Shown here: piece by piece, positions 45,369 to 56,778 of the stretch
How positions within the stretch are numbered: position 1 is the stretch's first letter
Layout of the letters: each line of letters starts with the position of its first letter
Origin: Marinoscillum furvescens DSM 4134
GTDB lineage: Bacteria > Bacteroidota > Bacteroidia > Cytophagales > Cyclobacteriaceae
DNA: 64,000 nucleotides
Assembly (NCBI RefSeq): GCF_003386095.1
Contig: NZ_QREG01000007.1
Location: forward strand, 147,276 to 211,275
Direction: 5' to 3'
Translations under genes and position numbers: made by a program
Notes under the pieces: model-generated
What the model saw: only the letters and a program-made list of their open reading frames with translations
The model's database searches: none
Told to the model about the DNA's origin: nothing

Positions 45369-46271
45369 ATGACTAAAAAGTTTCTCCTCTATTCGTCACC
45401 AGTTGTGCTGATGTTCATGTCCATTGCTTTGTTTGAGCCATGGATATATCGGACATTTATTACCAGCTCCGAGATAAACGAGCGGTTGAAAGGAGAGCAC
45501 TTCGACATCATAGCGCACAAAGGCGCCTCGGGTCTGGCGCCCGAAAACACCCTGGCGGCATTTGAAAAGGCCATAGAAATAGGGGTGGATATGATCGAGC
45601 TGGATGTAAGAAATACAGGTGATGAGGAGATCATCGTATTTCACGACGAAACCCTGGAGCGTACCACAAATGGTACGGGCTTGGTGCATGATTATACACT
45701 CGCTGAGCTCAAAGAGTTGGATGCCGGATCCTGGTTTGACCCGAAGTTTAGTGATCAGAAAATACCTACGATCAAGGAAGCACTAGATCTGATCAATGGT
45801 CGCTGTAAAGTGCTCATTGAGATCAAACACATGGACCACCCGCACTATCATGATTTTGCTGAAAAGCTTGTGGATGTGATCAGGGAGGAACCCAATGGCT
45901 ATGAATGGATCATCTTGCAGTCGTATGACGTGGAGTATATCGAAGAGGCTCACAAATACGATGACCATGTGCAAACCAAGAAACTCATGATTGGTGAGGA
46001 CAGTGCACCTTTGATTTCGTTTTATGTAGAAACCAAAATGCATTTGGGCAGAGCCAAGGAGGATGATCGTATGAAAGCTCTCAATCCAGAGTTTCATACC
46101 CTGTCTACCCGAAGGGTTTTTCGCATGCATGCGCGAGGCTTTGAGGTGTATACCTATGCGCCCAATACCCGTGAGGATATGGTCAAAATGCTCCACATGG
46201 GAGTAGATGGTATCATCACCGACTACCCAAATATTCTGATGGACCTACGCAATGAAATAGAAGCGCTGTAA
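45369..46271 (+). CDS. Glycerophosphodiester phosphodiesterase, secreted or anchored
   Basis: 300 residues. An N-terminal hydrophobic stretch (KFLLYSSPVVLMFMSIALF) is a signal peptide or anchor. The GDPD core is clear: IIAHKGASGLAPENTLAAFEKAIE (catalytic His and Glu), DMIELDVRNTGDEEIIVFHDETLERTTNGTG (ExD and second His), and the late GVDGIITDYPNI. It releases sn-glycerol-3-phosphate from glycerophosphodiesters. Convergent with the TPR lipoprotein gene with 8 nt between. Confidence 0.92.
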   Translation: MTKKFLLYSSPVVLMFMSIALFEPWIYRTFITSSEINERLKGEHFDIIAHKGASGLAPENTLAAFEKAIEIGVDMIELDVRNTGDEEIIVFHDETLERTTNGTGLVHDYTLAELKELDAGSWFDPKFSDQKIPTIKEALDLINGRCKVLIEIKHMDHPHYHDFAEKLVDVIREEPNGYEWIILQSYDVEYIEEAHKYDDHVQTKKLMIGEDSAPLISFYVETKMHLGRAKEDDRMKALNPEFHTLSTRRVFRMHARGFEVYTYAPNTREDMVKMLHMGVDGIITDYPNILMDLRNEIEAL

Positions 46272-46279
46272 CGTCGTTT

Positions 46280-47269
46280 CTACAAGTTGCTGAGTGATAG
46301 CATGTCTGCTTCAGCAGCGATGTACCCAAACGAATCCCAATTGGGGCTAAGGAGTATCCGCTCCAATATGTTTTTCCCCTCAGGAATGTTTCCATTGAAA
46401 ATGTGCCAGCTGGCAATCCCATAGCTCAGTGTAGGATTTAGTGCGTTGTTTTCCTGCTCAGCTCGCTCTAGCAATGTTTTGTCCGTATACACTCCTTTGA
46501 ATAGAAGGAGTTGCTGATGATAGCTGTAATTTTCTATGATGTCCATCCTGCGGTGGATTTTTTGTAGGAGCTGATCAGCGGCTTCCTGGTTGCCTATTTT
46601 TCGGTACGTAAGGTGAAACCAGTTGGTGGTGGCTACCATCAGGTCATCATTATTGGCAAAAGTCATGCATTTTTTGAAGGCAGATATGGCTTTGTCATAA
46701 TTGCCTTTCAGGTAGTAGGCCACCCCCAGGTGATACCAGATATTGAATTTTGTATTTGAAAGCGGTTTGTTGAGCCGGTTGGGCAGACCGTCCTTCTCTA
46801 TGGCATTAGCAGCAGGTCTCGCGTAAAATGCGGCTCTTTGCAGGTCTTCTATGGCTTCACCAAACTTACGCACTGTGATATAGCGGTGGCCTCTATGCCG
46901 TAGGAGTCGGTAGGAATCCGGAAAAAGGTCCAGGCCTACCGAATACAAATGTATGGCCTCATTGTATCTGCCCAGATAGGCCAGCCTTCGCCCATACCAG
47001 ATGATGTTTTCCAAACTGTCCGGTGTGCGCTCATATTTTTGTCTGGCTTCATCAAGCTGGGCTTGTCTTCGCTGCTTTACTTTTGCTGGTAAGGCTTTCT
47101 CTGGCAATGCGGTACCCAGTAGGGAGGTGACCTGGTTGGGGTCTTCCTCCTGTGGTTCCACCACTGGCTGTGTGAGCGGCGGAGAGTCTTGTCCTTTACT
47201 GGATTGTGTTTCCAGACATCCAGATAGAAAAGTAAAGATCAGGCATCCAAAAAGTAGTGGTTTTTGCAT
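46280..47269 (-). CDS. TPR-repeat lipoprotein
   Basis: 329 residues from the ATG at 47269 (MQKPLLFGCLIFTFLSGC). The lipobox LSGC follows; longer frames run into the amidohydrolase gene. TPR-like helices at about 95-130 (WYGRRLAYLGRYNEAIHLYSVGLDLFP), 130-160 and 190-225 (YHLGVAYYLKGNYDKAISAFKKC) give a peptide-binding scaffold. It is downstream of the amidohydrolase on the same strand, 40 nt away, so they may be co-transcribed; a joint function is not obvious. Confidence 0.82.
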   Translation of the reverse strand: MQKPLLFGCLIFTFLSGCLETQSSKGQDSPPLTQPVVEPQEEDPNQVTSLLGTALPEKALPAKVKQRRQAQLDEARQKYERTPDSLENIIWYGRRLAYLGRYNEAIHLYSVGLDLFPDSYRLLRHRGHRYITVRKFGEAIEDLQRAAFYARPAANAIEKDGLPNRLNKPLSNTKFNIWYHLGVAYYLKGNYDKAISAFKKCMTFANNDDLMVATTNWFHLTYRKIGNQEAADQLLQKIHRRMDIIENYSYHQQLLLFKGVYTDKTLLERAEQENNALNPTLSYGIASWHIFNGNIPEGKNILERILLSPNWDSFGYIAAEADMLSLSNL

Positions 47270-47309
47270 ATAGGTTAGCATCAGACTAAAAATATGCATT
47301 TTTTCAGAA

Positions 47310-48887
47310 TCAATCCCAATTTGGATAGCCAGGTTGTGAGATTTCACCAGCAGTTTCTTTTGCTTCTTTTACCATGTTGCGCACATCGCGAAGCAAAGCT
47401 TTGGCGTCATAGACAATTCCGTCTTTGATGGTGTATTGCACACCTCCGGCACGGATTACCTCGTTGTTTTCTGTGAGTCTGATCGCACCTGTTCCATACA
47501 GTGTTTTCAAATCTGACAGTGGGTTTTCCTTTACCAGTACCAGGTCTGCCAGCTTACCTACCTCTATGGTCCCGATTTTGTCATCGAGGCCCAGGGCTTC
47601 AGCACCCATGAGTGTGGCTGACCTGACTACCTCCAGGGGGTGAAAGCCTGCCTCGCGGAGCAGCTCCAGCTCACGTATGTAGGCAAAGCCATATAGCTGA
47701 TAGATGTATCCGCTATCTGAGCCTGTGGTCACGCGTCCACCACGATTTTTGTATTCGTTGACGAACGCCATCCATAGCTGGTAGTTGCGCTTCCAGGTGA
47801 CTTCCTGCTCCGTGCCCCAGGAGTGCCAGTAGGAGCCATGTGAGATTTTGCTGGGGGCATAAAAGTCCCATTGTGCTGGTAGGGTGTAGTCCTGATGCCA
47901 GTCTGCAGTGCGGGCTCGCATTAGGTCACGGTTTGCTTCATAGATATTAAACGTTGGGTCCAGGGTGAAGTCACGCTTTAGTAGTGTGTTCATCACCTCG
48001 TTCCATTTATCGGACCCAGGCTCTGCGGCCTGCTCCCAGAGTTTGCCCGCTTCTTCAAACCGATGCTGCTCGTTCTGGTAATTGTAGTGTACTGGGTAGT
48101 GTTGTACAATGCGGTCATGAAACATGGCCTCTGGCAGGCCATACCAGTGCTCCATGGTAGTCAGTCCCCATTCGGAGGAGTTGAGTACGTTGAGCCAGGC
48201 CACATTGGTCTGTGCATGGTGGCAGGCGGACCCCAGACCAAGACGCTTGTTTTCTTCCAATGCAGCCTTCATGATTTCTGGGCGTGCACCAAAAAACTTA
48301 ATGCCATCAGCACCCGCTTTAGCGTTTGCCTGCACCCATTCGATCGCCTCTTGTGGTGTATCTATGCCATCTGTACCCATCCCGAATCCGGTGTAAGCTA
48401 CAATGCGAGGTGCTGTGATTTCGTTTTTTGCACTGCGTCGTTTGTGCGCCAGCGTCCAGTCTCGCCCCCTGAAGCTTCCGGGCTCTCTGACGGTAGTGAT
48501 GCCGTGAGCCATCCACAGCTTAAAGACGTACTCTGCAGGGATCTCCTTGATGCTGCCTATATGCCCATGCATGTCTACAAATCCTGGCAAAACATACATG
48601 CCAGAGGCATCTATTTCGCGGGTATTTGGGCCAGTTTTGGGTCGTTTTTCGGCCAAAATAGCTACTCCTGGGTGCCCTACTACTTTTACCTGATGGATGG
48701 TGTTATTTTTGATGACAATGTCCACAGGGCCAATTGGGGGTGCGCCGTTGCCATTGATGAGCGTGGCTCCTCTAATGATGAGCTCCGAAAACGGGCCTTC
48801 GCCTTCTTGCCGATCTGGGGCTGGCTCCTGACTATAGGCTAAAGTCGCAATACATAAAACAAAAATGATGGCTAGTGGGTACCTCAT
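47310..48887 (-). CDS. Secreted amidohydrolase-family protein
   Basis: 525 residues from the ATG at 48887, chosen because MRYPLAIIFVLCIATLAYSQ is a clean signal peptide; the frame to 49157 would run antisense through the redoxin gene. LIIRGATLINGNGAPPIGPVDIVI is the N-terminal strand, VLPGFVDMHGHIGSI the HxH metal motif, then a barrel with HHAQTNV, and DSGYIYQLYGFAYIRELELL as the final Asp motif. Imidazolonepropionase/prolidase-like metal hydrolases of this kind are common exported enzymes; substrate unknown. Confidence 0.82.
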   Translation of the reverse strand: MRYPLAIIFVLCIATLAYSQEPAPDRQEGEGPFSELIIRGATLINGNGAPPIGPVDIVIKNNTIHQVKVVGHPGVAILAEKRPKTGPNTREIDASGMYVLPGFVDMHGHIGSIKEIPAEYVFKLWMAHGITTVREPGSFRGRDWTLAHKRRSAKNEITAPRIVAYTGFGMGTDGIDTPQEAIEWVQANAKAGADGIKFFGARPEIMKAALEENKRLGLGSACHHAQTNVAWLNVLNSSEWGLTTMEHWYGLPEAMFHDRIVQHYPVHYNYQNEQHRFEEAGKLWEQAAEPGSDKWNEVMNTLLKRDFTLDPTFNIYEANRDLMRARTADWHQDYTLPAQWDFYAPSKISHGSYWHSWGTEQEVTWKRNYQLWMAFVNEYKNRGGRVTTGSDSGYIYQLYGFAYIRELELLREAGFHPLEVVRSATLMGAEALGLDDKIGTIEVGKLADLVLVKENPLSDLKTLYGTGAIRLTENNEVIRAGGVQYTIKDGIVYDAKALLRDVRNMVKEAKETAGEISQPGYPNWD

Positions 48888-48956
48888 AGTAAATGTTGTT
48901 CGATAATTTTGGACATCAAACATAAGAGTTTTTTCAAACCTAAAAACGAAAAGTAA

Positions 48957-49511
48957 ATGGCGCGTACCTTGTCGAGCATGATGCCTCTGGGCACCAAAGC
49001 TCCTGAATTTAACCTTCCAGATGTTGTCTCCGGTAAAGAGCTTTCCCTGGCGGAAGCACGCGGCGCCAAAGGCCTTGTGGTGGCATTTATCTGTGCACAC
49101 TGTCCATATGTGCTGCATGTTCAGCATGAGATGGCCGCTATTGCGAGCGGTTTTCAAGATGCAGGTGTGGATTTTGTGGCCATTTCAGCCAATGACATAG
49201 AGAAATATCCAGACGACAGGCCGGAGAAAATGAAAGAGCAGGCCGAGCAAGTAGGGTTTAATTTTCCGTATCTCTATGATGAGACCCAGGCTGTAGCCAA
49301 AGCATATGGTGCAGAGTGTACGCCAGATTTTTTCGTATTTGATGAAAATCTGGAATGTGTATATCGTGGGAGAATGGACGAGGCTACTCCGGGCAATGAT
49401 AAGCCGGTAAACGGTAAAGATCTTAGAGCGGCATTGGATGCGCTGGTAGCTGGAGATGCCATTTCCGAGCAACAATTCCCAAGTATGGGGTGTAATATCA
49501 AGTGGAAGTGA
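48957..49511 (+). CDS. Thioredoxin-family redoxin (AhpC/TSA-like)
   Basis: 184 residues, no signal peptide. GTKAPEFNLPDVVSGKELSLAE opens a thioredoxin-like fold, and VAFICAHCPYVLHVQHEM carries a CxxC-type pair (Cys-Ala-His-Cys). CTPDFFVFDENLECVYRGRMD is the typical cis-Pro region and later strand. Similar to resolvase-like or thiol-disulfide redoxins of Bacteroidota; reduction or peroxide removal in the cytoplasm is plausible. Divergent from the amidohydrolase gene. Confidence 0.82.
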   Translation: MARTLSSMMPLGTKAPEFNLPDVVSGKELSLAEARGAKGLVVAFICAHCPYVLHVQHEMAAIASGFQDAGVDFVAISANDIEKYPDDRPEKMKEQAEQVGFNFPYLYDETQAVAKAYGAECTPDFFVFDENLECVYRGRMDEATPGNDKPVNGKDLRAALDALVAGDAISEQQFPSMGCNIKWK

Positions 49512-49603
49512 GTAATAGCGTTTTACTTGAGTGAGGTTTTTATTAATTTGCGGCAGCCTGAAAATACACCCGCCCGTGAAGGGCATCATTTACCCCCATT
49601 TTT

Positions 49604-50422
49604 ATGAGCAAAGCACAAGGAAGTTTTGATAAGTTGACCACTCACCGCCTACAGGAGATGAAGGCGAGTGGAGAGAAGATCGCGATGCTCACTGCCTATG
49701 ACTATTCCATGGCGAGGATATTGGATGTCTCAGGCGTAGATGTGATTCTCGTGGGTGACTCAGCCTCCAATGTGATGGCGGGCAACGAAACCACCCTGCC
49801 CATTACGCTAGATCATATGATCTGGCATGCCACATCAGTGGTGAAGGCAGTAAAGCGCGCATTGGTGGTAGTAGATGTGCCGTTTGGTAGCTACCAGGGT
49901 AATTCCTCCGAAGCGCTTCGTTCTTCCATACGTATCATGAAGGAGTCTGGCGCACATGCCGTGAAAATGGAGGGAGGCATCGAAATCAAAGAAAGTGTCA
50001 CACGAGTGCTTTCAGCAGGAATTCCTGTGATGGGGCATTTAGGGCTCACCCCTCAGTCTATCTATAAATTTGGTACATACACTGTGCGTGCTAAAGAGGA
50101 TGCCGAAGCACAAAAACTGAAAGATGATGCAAAAATGCTCGAAGATATTGGGTGTTTCGGTGTGGTTGTTGAGAAGATTCCAGCTTCGCTGGCCAAAGAA
50201 GTGGCTGAATCGCTAAGTATACCAGTGATAGGTATTGGTGCCGGGCCAGAGGTAGACGGGCAAGTGCTGGTAGTGCATGATATGCTTGGCATCACCCAAG
50301 ATTTTAAACCCCGTTTTTTACGCCAGTATGCGGACCTTAACAAGATCATCAGCGAGGCTACTACCGATTATATCAAAGACGTTCGATCCAAAAATTTCCC
50401 CAACGAAAAAGAAAGTTATTAA
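49604..50422 (+). CDS. panB: 3-methyl-2-oxobutanoate hydroxymethyltransferase
   Basis: First step of pantothenate synthesis. 272 residues. [103 protein letters not shown] and [25 protein letters not shown] are the family blocks with the Mg-binding Asp residues. No other pan gene is adjacent. icd follows by 52 nt. Confidence 0.95.
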   Translation: MSKAQGSFDKLTTHRLQEMKASGEKIAMLTAYDYSMARILDVSGVDVILVGDSASNVMAGNETTLPITLDHMIWHATSVVKAVKRALVVVDVPFGSYQGNSSEALRSSIRIMKESGAHAVKMEGGIEIKESVTRVLSAGIPVMGHLGLTPQSIYKFGTYTVRAKEDAEAQKLKDDAKMLEDIGCFGVVVEKIPASLAKEVAESLSIPVIGIGAGPEVDGQVLVVHDMLGITQDFKPRFLRQYADLNKIISEATTDYIKDVRSKNFPNEKESY

Positions 50423-50429
50423 TCTATAA

Positions 50430-52706
<2,277 letters not shown>

Positions 52707-52728
52707 TTTCAGCCTAAACATCAAAAAA

Positions 52729-52762
52729 AAGCGGTTGATCAATGAGATCAACCGCTTTTTTT
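52729..52762. terminator. Bidirectional terminator between icd and the isomerase-like gene
   Basis: AAGCGGTTGATC, loop AATGA, GATCAACCGCTT with A8 before and T7 after: serves both converging genes. Confidence 0.95.
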
Positions 52763-52784
52763 GGTGTGCAAACTTGCCGAATTT

Positions 52785-53654
52785 TTACACGTCACAAATG
52801 GCAATGCTCTTTCGCAGTGAGTCAAACACGTTATCACGTGTAGGAATAAACTCTTGAGCTACGTATCCTTTGAAACCTGTAGCCACAATAGCTTCCATGA
52901 TAGCTGGATAGTAGAGCTCCTGCGAGTCTTCAATCTCATTTCTGCCGGGCACGCCTCCGGTATGATAGTGCCCAATATACTGATGGTATTTTCTGATAGT
53001 AGCGATGATATCGCCTTCCATGATCTGCATGTGGTAGATGTCGTAGAGCAGCTTGAAGTGTTCGCTTCCCAGTTTTTCACAAAGGGCTGCGCCCCATGGT
53101 GTGGTGTCGCACTGATAGTCCGGATGATTCACCTTGGAGTTGAGTAGCTCCATGCAGATGGTGATGCCGTATTTTTGCGCGAGTTTTACCACAGGTTCTA
53201 GTCCTACAGCACAGTTTTCAAGACCCTCTTCATCGGATAGTCCGTGTCGGTTTCCAGAAAAACAAATGATGCGCTCCAAGCCTGCATCCGCTGCCTTGGG
53301 TATCAGAGCCTCGTAATCTTTTAGCAGTTGTGCGTGGAGATCGGGGTTGTTAAATCCATCCGTGAGACTAAGGGGTACACAGTTTGACATGGCACAGGTA
53401 AGCCCATATTTTTGTACCACAGGCCATTCTTCAGGGTCTAGCAAGTCGATTGACTTTATGCCGATATCTACAGCTACTTCGCACAGTTCTTCCAGCGATT
53501 TACCTCGGTAGCACCACCTACATACGGAGTGATTGATGTTTCCTTTGAGTTTTGATTTCATGTCCTGAGCATTTGCAAATTGGGGTAGGCCTAAAAAGCT
53601 GAGCGCAGACAGTCCAGCCATTCGTTTTATTGCCGATTTACGAGAGATTTTCAT
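52785..53654 (-). CDS. Hydroxypyruvate isomerase-like sugar-phosphate-type TIM barrel, exported
   Basis: 289 residues from the ATG at 53654. The N-terminus MKISRKSAIKRMAGLSALSFLGLPQFANA looks like a Tat-type or Sec signal (weak twin-Arg). VCRWCYRGKSLEELCEVAVDIGIKSIDL opens an AP-endonuclease-2-like TIM barrel with CMELLN, LYDIYHMQIMEGD and HYHTGGVPGRNEIE carrying metal-binding Glu, Asp, His. It matches hydroxypyruvate isomerase relatives often found next to GMC oxidoreductases in glycoside use. Divergent from the GMC gene; a shared role in 3-keto-sugar breakdown is inference. Confidence 0.85.
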   Translation of the reverse strand: MKISRKSAIKRMAGLSALSFLGLPQFANAQDMKSKLKGNINHSVCRWCYRGKSLEELCEVAVDIGIKSIDLLDPEEWPVVQKYGLTCAMSNCVPLSLTDGFNNPDLHAQLLKDYEALIPKAADAGLERIICFSGNRHGLSDEEGLENCAVGLEPVVKLAQKYGITICMELLNSKVNHPDYQCDTTPWGAALCEKLGSEHFKLLYDIYHMQIMEGDIIATIRKYHQYIGHYHTGGVPGRNEIEDSQELYYPAIMEAIVATGFKGYVAQEFIPTRDNVFDSLRKSIAICDV

Positions 53655-53785
53655 GGTCATCAGTTTAGGTATTCAAATAAACCTTTAGTAAATATTCAGT
53701 TTTTAGTTGAAGGATAAAAGTTTAAGCGTAACAAAGACGTGTATTAAAGCTGGTTTGGTAAAAAATTGTCATCATTTTAAAAAGA

Positions 53786-53831
53786 AAACGTTTGCATTCT
53801 GTATCCTATAAAAAACCAAATGAATTTTGGT
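53786..53831. promoter_or_regulatory. Operator-like palindromes before the GMC gene
   Basis: AAACGTTT at 53786-53793 (within GAAAACGTTTGC) resembles the centre of LacI-type operators; ACCAAA (53815-53820) and TTTGGT (53826-53831) make a second inverted repeat. They lie in the 225-nt divergent region between the isomerase-like gene and the GMC gene. No regulator gene is near. Confidence 0.4.
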
Positions 53832-53885
53832 GGATAATTGGTTAGATTAGAATTTCACCTTTAGTAGATAACGAAAACAAACCGA

Positions 53886-55586
53886 ATGAACTTAAACCTA
53901 AAATCCAAAGCTCAAAACACATATGATGCCATAGTGGTAGGTACTGGTATCAGTGGGGGGTGGGCTGCCAAAGAGCTCACCGAAAAGGGTTTGAAGACCC
54001 TGGTGCTAGAGCGTGGGCGCAATGTAGAGCATGTAAAGGACTACCCCACCATGAGCATGAATCCATGGGATCTTCCTCGCGATGATAAAGTGCCTGAAGA
54101 GGAAGCTAAGCATTATGAGAAGCAAATGCGTACCGGCTATACCATCAAGGAATCCACCAAGCACTGGTGGATCAAAGACACGGAGCATCCCTATACAGAA
54201 ATCAAAAGGTTTGACTGGATCAGAGGTTACCATGTGGGTGGTCGCTCCATTATGTGGGGGCGCCAGTCTTATCGTCTGAGTGATTTGGATTTTGAGGCCA
54301 ACGCCAAAGAAGGCATTGCAGTAGACTGGCCCATTCGCTACAAAGACCTGGCTCCCTGGTACGATTATGTAGAGTCTTTTATAGGCGTGAGTGGCCAGAA
54401 AGAAGGTCTCTCACAGCTACCCGATGGTAAATTTTTGCCACCTATGGAGCTCAATTGCCTGGAGCAACACGTGCGAGATAGCATTTCCAAAAACTTTGAA
54501 GGACGCTTATTGACTATTGGTAGAACGGCCAATATCACTCAAAATCACAATGGTCGGGCTCACTGCCACTATCGCAACCTGTGTATGCGTGGGTGTCCCT
54601 TTGGTGGGTATTTTTCTAGTCCGGCAAGTACGCTACCTGCTGCGATGAATACGGGGAATATGACTTTACGTCCCCACTCTATTGTTACTGAAGTGCTTTA
54701 TGATCCAGAAACGCGCAAGGCGTCTGGAGTACGCGTGCAGGATGCGGAGACAGGGGAGGTTCAGGAGTTTTATGCCAAAATTGTCTTTTTGAATGCTTCA
54801 GCACTTGGGTCTACTTACATACTCATGAACTCAAAAAGCGAATACCATCCGGAAGGGATGGGCAATGCCTCTGGGGAACTGGGTCATAACCTTATGGATC
54901 ACCACTTTAAAGCAGGAGCATCAGGAGATTACGATGGGTTTGAAGATATGTATTACAGTGGTCGCAGACCTAACGGTATTTACATCCCGAGGTTTAGAAA
55001 TGTCACTGACAAGCATCCGGATTTTGTGAGAGGCTATGGGTTTCAGGGAGGAGCTAGTCGCAAAAACTGGCGAAGCAACATAGCTGAGCTGAGTATCGGT
55101 GAAGATCTGAAAGAAGAAATTCAGACACCAGGAAAATGGCGAATGGGCTTGATGGGCTTTGGCGAAATGCTTCCCTATCATGAAAATAAAGTTACGCTCA
55201 ATACTGAGAAGCTCGACAAACACGGCTTGCCTACCCTCACATTTGACTGTGAGTTTAAAGAAAATGAGCTTGCCATGCGAAAAGACATGCAGGCCACAGC
55301 GGCAGAAATGCTCGACGCTGCAGGCTTACAAAATGTACGCACCTATGACAACATAGGAGCCCCAGGACTGGGAATACACGAGATGGGAACGGCGCGCATG
55401 GGCCGAGATCCTAAAACTTCTGTGCTGAATAAATGGAATCAGGTGCACGAGGTGAAAAACGTATTCGTCACAGACGGAGCGGCCATGACCTCAGCGGCAT
55501 GCCAGAACCCATCGCTGACCTATATGGCACTGACAGCACGTGCCGCAAACTTCGCAGTAGAAGAACTTAAAAAAGGAAACCTCTAA
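53886..55586 (+). CDS. GMC-family oxidoreductase (3-keto-glycoside type)
   Basis: 566 residues. FAD motif [22 protein letters not shown] near 14-35; [18 protein letters not shown] is the GMC flavin-covering block; [19 protein letters not shown] is a Cys-rich motif of the gluconate/fructose-dehydrogenase-type GMC enzymes; [13 protein letters not shown] near the end holds the catalytic His and [17 protein letters not shown] is the closing motif. Expected to oxidise a sugar or glycoside (often at C3) with electrons passed to a partner subunit. It is followed 5 nt later by the subunit 3-like gene. Confidence 0.9.
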   Translation: MNLNLKSKAQNTYDAIVVGTGISGGWAAKELTEKGLKTLVLERGRNVEHVKDYPTMSMNPWDLPRDDKVPEEEAKHYEKQMRTGYTIKESTKHWWIKDTEHPYTEIKRFDWIRGYHVGGRSIMWGRQSYRLSDLDFEANAKEGIAVDWPIRYKDLAPWYDYVESFIGVSGQKEGLSQLPDGKFLPPMELNCLEQHVRDSISKNFEGRLLTIGRTANITQNHNGRAHCHYRNLCMRGCPFGGYFSSPASTLPAAMNTGNMTLRPHSIVTEVLYDPETRKASGVRVQDAETGEVQEFYAKIVFLNASALGSTYILMNSKSEYHPEGMGNASGELGHNLMDHHFKAGASGDYDGFEDMYYSGRRPNGIYIPRFRNVTDKHPDFVRGYGFQGGASRKNWRSNIAELSIGEDLKEEIQTPGKWRMGLMGFGEMLPYHENKVTLNTEKLDKHGLPTLTFDCEFKENELAMRKDMQATAAEMLDAAGLQNVRTYDNIGAPGLGIHEMGTARMGRDPKTSVLNKWNQVHEVKNVFVTDGAAMTSAACQNPSLTYMALTARAANFAVEELKKGNL

Positions 55587-55591
55587 ACGAT

Positions 55592-56167
55592 ATGGAAAAT
55601 ATTAAGAGACGTGAAGCCCTGAAGCGGGCTGCCTGGTTTATGGGAGGCGTAGTGAGTGCGCCTACTGTTGCTGGCATACTCAATGGATGTACGCCAAAAC
55701 CTGAGTTGGCTTGGACGCCCACTTTTTTCACAGAAGATCAGGCGCTGTTGGTAAGTGAAGTGGCCGAGGGCATTATTCCTGAAACCGATACTCCAGGGGC
55801 TAAAAAACTAGGTGTACCGGCGTTTATCGAAGAAATGGTCAGCGTGGTATTTCCTTCAGAGACCAGAGAGAAGTTTATTTCTGCGTTAAAAGTCTTTGAA
55901 AACGATTGCAAAGACCAGTTAGGTGCCTCTTTTATTTCTTTAGATTCAGATCAGAAAAAAGTTTTTTTGAATCAAAAAAATGATGAACTTAAGGGTCGCA
56001 AATCGGAAAATGCGTTTTTTCGAATGGTGAAAGAACTTACTGTGGTGGGCTACTTTACTACTGAGTATGGAGCCACGCAGGTGTTGCAATATCAGGCAAT
56101 CCCTGTAGAATACCACGGATGTCAGCCCATTGAAGAAGCCGGAAACGGTAAAACCTGGGCTACCTAA
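55592..56167 (+). CDS. Gluconate 2-dehydrogenase subunit 3-like protein
   Basis: 191 residues. MENIKRREALKRAAWFMGGVVSAPTVAGIL is a Tat-like or lipoprotein leader (RREALKR). FFTEDQALLVSEVAEGIIPETDTPGAKKLGVPAFIEEMV is the conserved part of the gluconate dehydrogenase subunit 3 family, and GYFTTEYGATQVLQYQAIPVEYHGCQPI the ending. It is the small export-competent partner that binds the GMC enzyme, probably carrying it out via Tat. Operon with the GMC gene and a terminator after it. Confidence 0.9.
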   Translation: MENIKRREALKRAAWFMGGVVSAPTVAGILNGCTPKPELAWTPTFFTEDQALLVSEVAEGIIPETDTPGAKKLGVPAFIEEMVSVVFPSETREKFISALKVFENDCKDQLGASFISLDSDQKKVFLNQKNDELKGRKSENAFFRMVKELTVVGYFTTEYGATQVLQYQAIPVEYHGCQPIEEAGNGKTWAT

Positions 56168-56194
56168 TAGTTACACCTACCTACCTAATCTACG

Positions 56195-56224
56195 AAGGCC
56201 ACTCATCAGGAGTGGCCTTTTTTG
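56195..56224 (+). terminator. Rho-independent terminator of the GMC operon
   Basis: AAGGCCACTC, loop ATCA, GGAGTGGCCTT then T6. Confidence 0.93.
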
Positions 56225-56228
56225 TTGG

Positions 56229-56714
56229 CTAGTAGTTTTTAATGGCCTTCAATCCAAGTTTTTCTTCGATAGGTTGTAGCTTCTTGAGTAGTGCCTGTTC
56301 ATTTTTGGCGCTGATCAGTCGGTGCTTGGCACCATTCGCCAGTTTTAAATAGGCGACATGCGCTTTGGTGCGTATGGTGTGCGTTTGTCCTCCGTGTGAA
56401 TTGACCCTCTGGCTTTCATCCAGCAAATTGATGTACAGCTTTTCAGGCTGGGCATAGGGCGACAGGTCCCGTATCTGATACCCCAGGATCCATGTGATAT
56501 GCCAGATGGCATTGTTGGTAGGGTCTATTTCGATGATACGATAGCTGGACCACAGCAATGGAATAAGCATAGAAAAGCCGATGCTGGCTACAATTGCCCA
56601 GAGTTCCTGGAGATGCATCATGGCTAGAAACATAAGCAGGAATAGAAAGAAGGTAGCAGCAATTCGAAAATTGAATGGGACAATTCTTCCCTGGTTGACA
56701 CGGATTTTGTTCAT
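56229..56714 (-). CDS. Hypothetical membrane protein (161 aa)
   Basis: From the ATG at 56714 (MNKIRVNQGRIVPFNFRI); a frame to 56912 would read antisense into the Lon-domain gene. Two membrane helices (IAATFFLFLLMFLAMM and LWAIVASIGFSMLIPLLW) are followed by a cytoplasmic beta-rich part (YRIIEIDPTNNAIWHI) and a helical end (KNEQALLKKLQPIEEKLGLK). PH-domain-like membrane proteins have this look, but I claim no family. Divergent from the Lon-domain gene with 64 nt between. Confidence 0.65.
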   Translation of the reverse strand: MNKIRVNQGRIVPFNFRIAATFFLFLLMFLAMMHLQELWAIVASIGFSMLIPLLWSSYRIIEIDPTNNAIWHITWILGYQIRDLSPYAQPEKLYINLLDESQRVNSHGGQTHTIRTKAHVAYLKLANGAKHRLISAKNEQALLKKLQPIEEKLGLKAIKNY

Positions 56715-56778
56715 TTGCGACCCTCTAATTTTTTTCAAAAGTAACCAAACTCTGAAGTTTAAGAGCTGTTGTGTAGAT

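Noticed and set aside
48063..48842. Long 259-residue frame on the plus strand inside the amidohydrolase gene
   Set aside because: Antisense shadow of a clear enzyme gene; its translation shows no domain and is Cys/Trp-rich in a way typical of shadows.
48888..49157. N-terminal extension of the amidohydrolase
   Set aside because: It would be antisense to the redoxin gene, and a clean signal peptide begins at 48887.
56581..56778. N-terminal extension of the Lon-domain protein
   Set aside because: Overlaps the divergent membrane-protein gene; the conserved IPLFPLN start lies at 56779.
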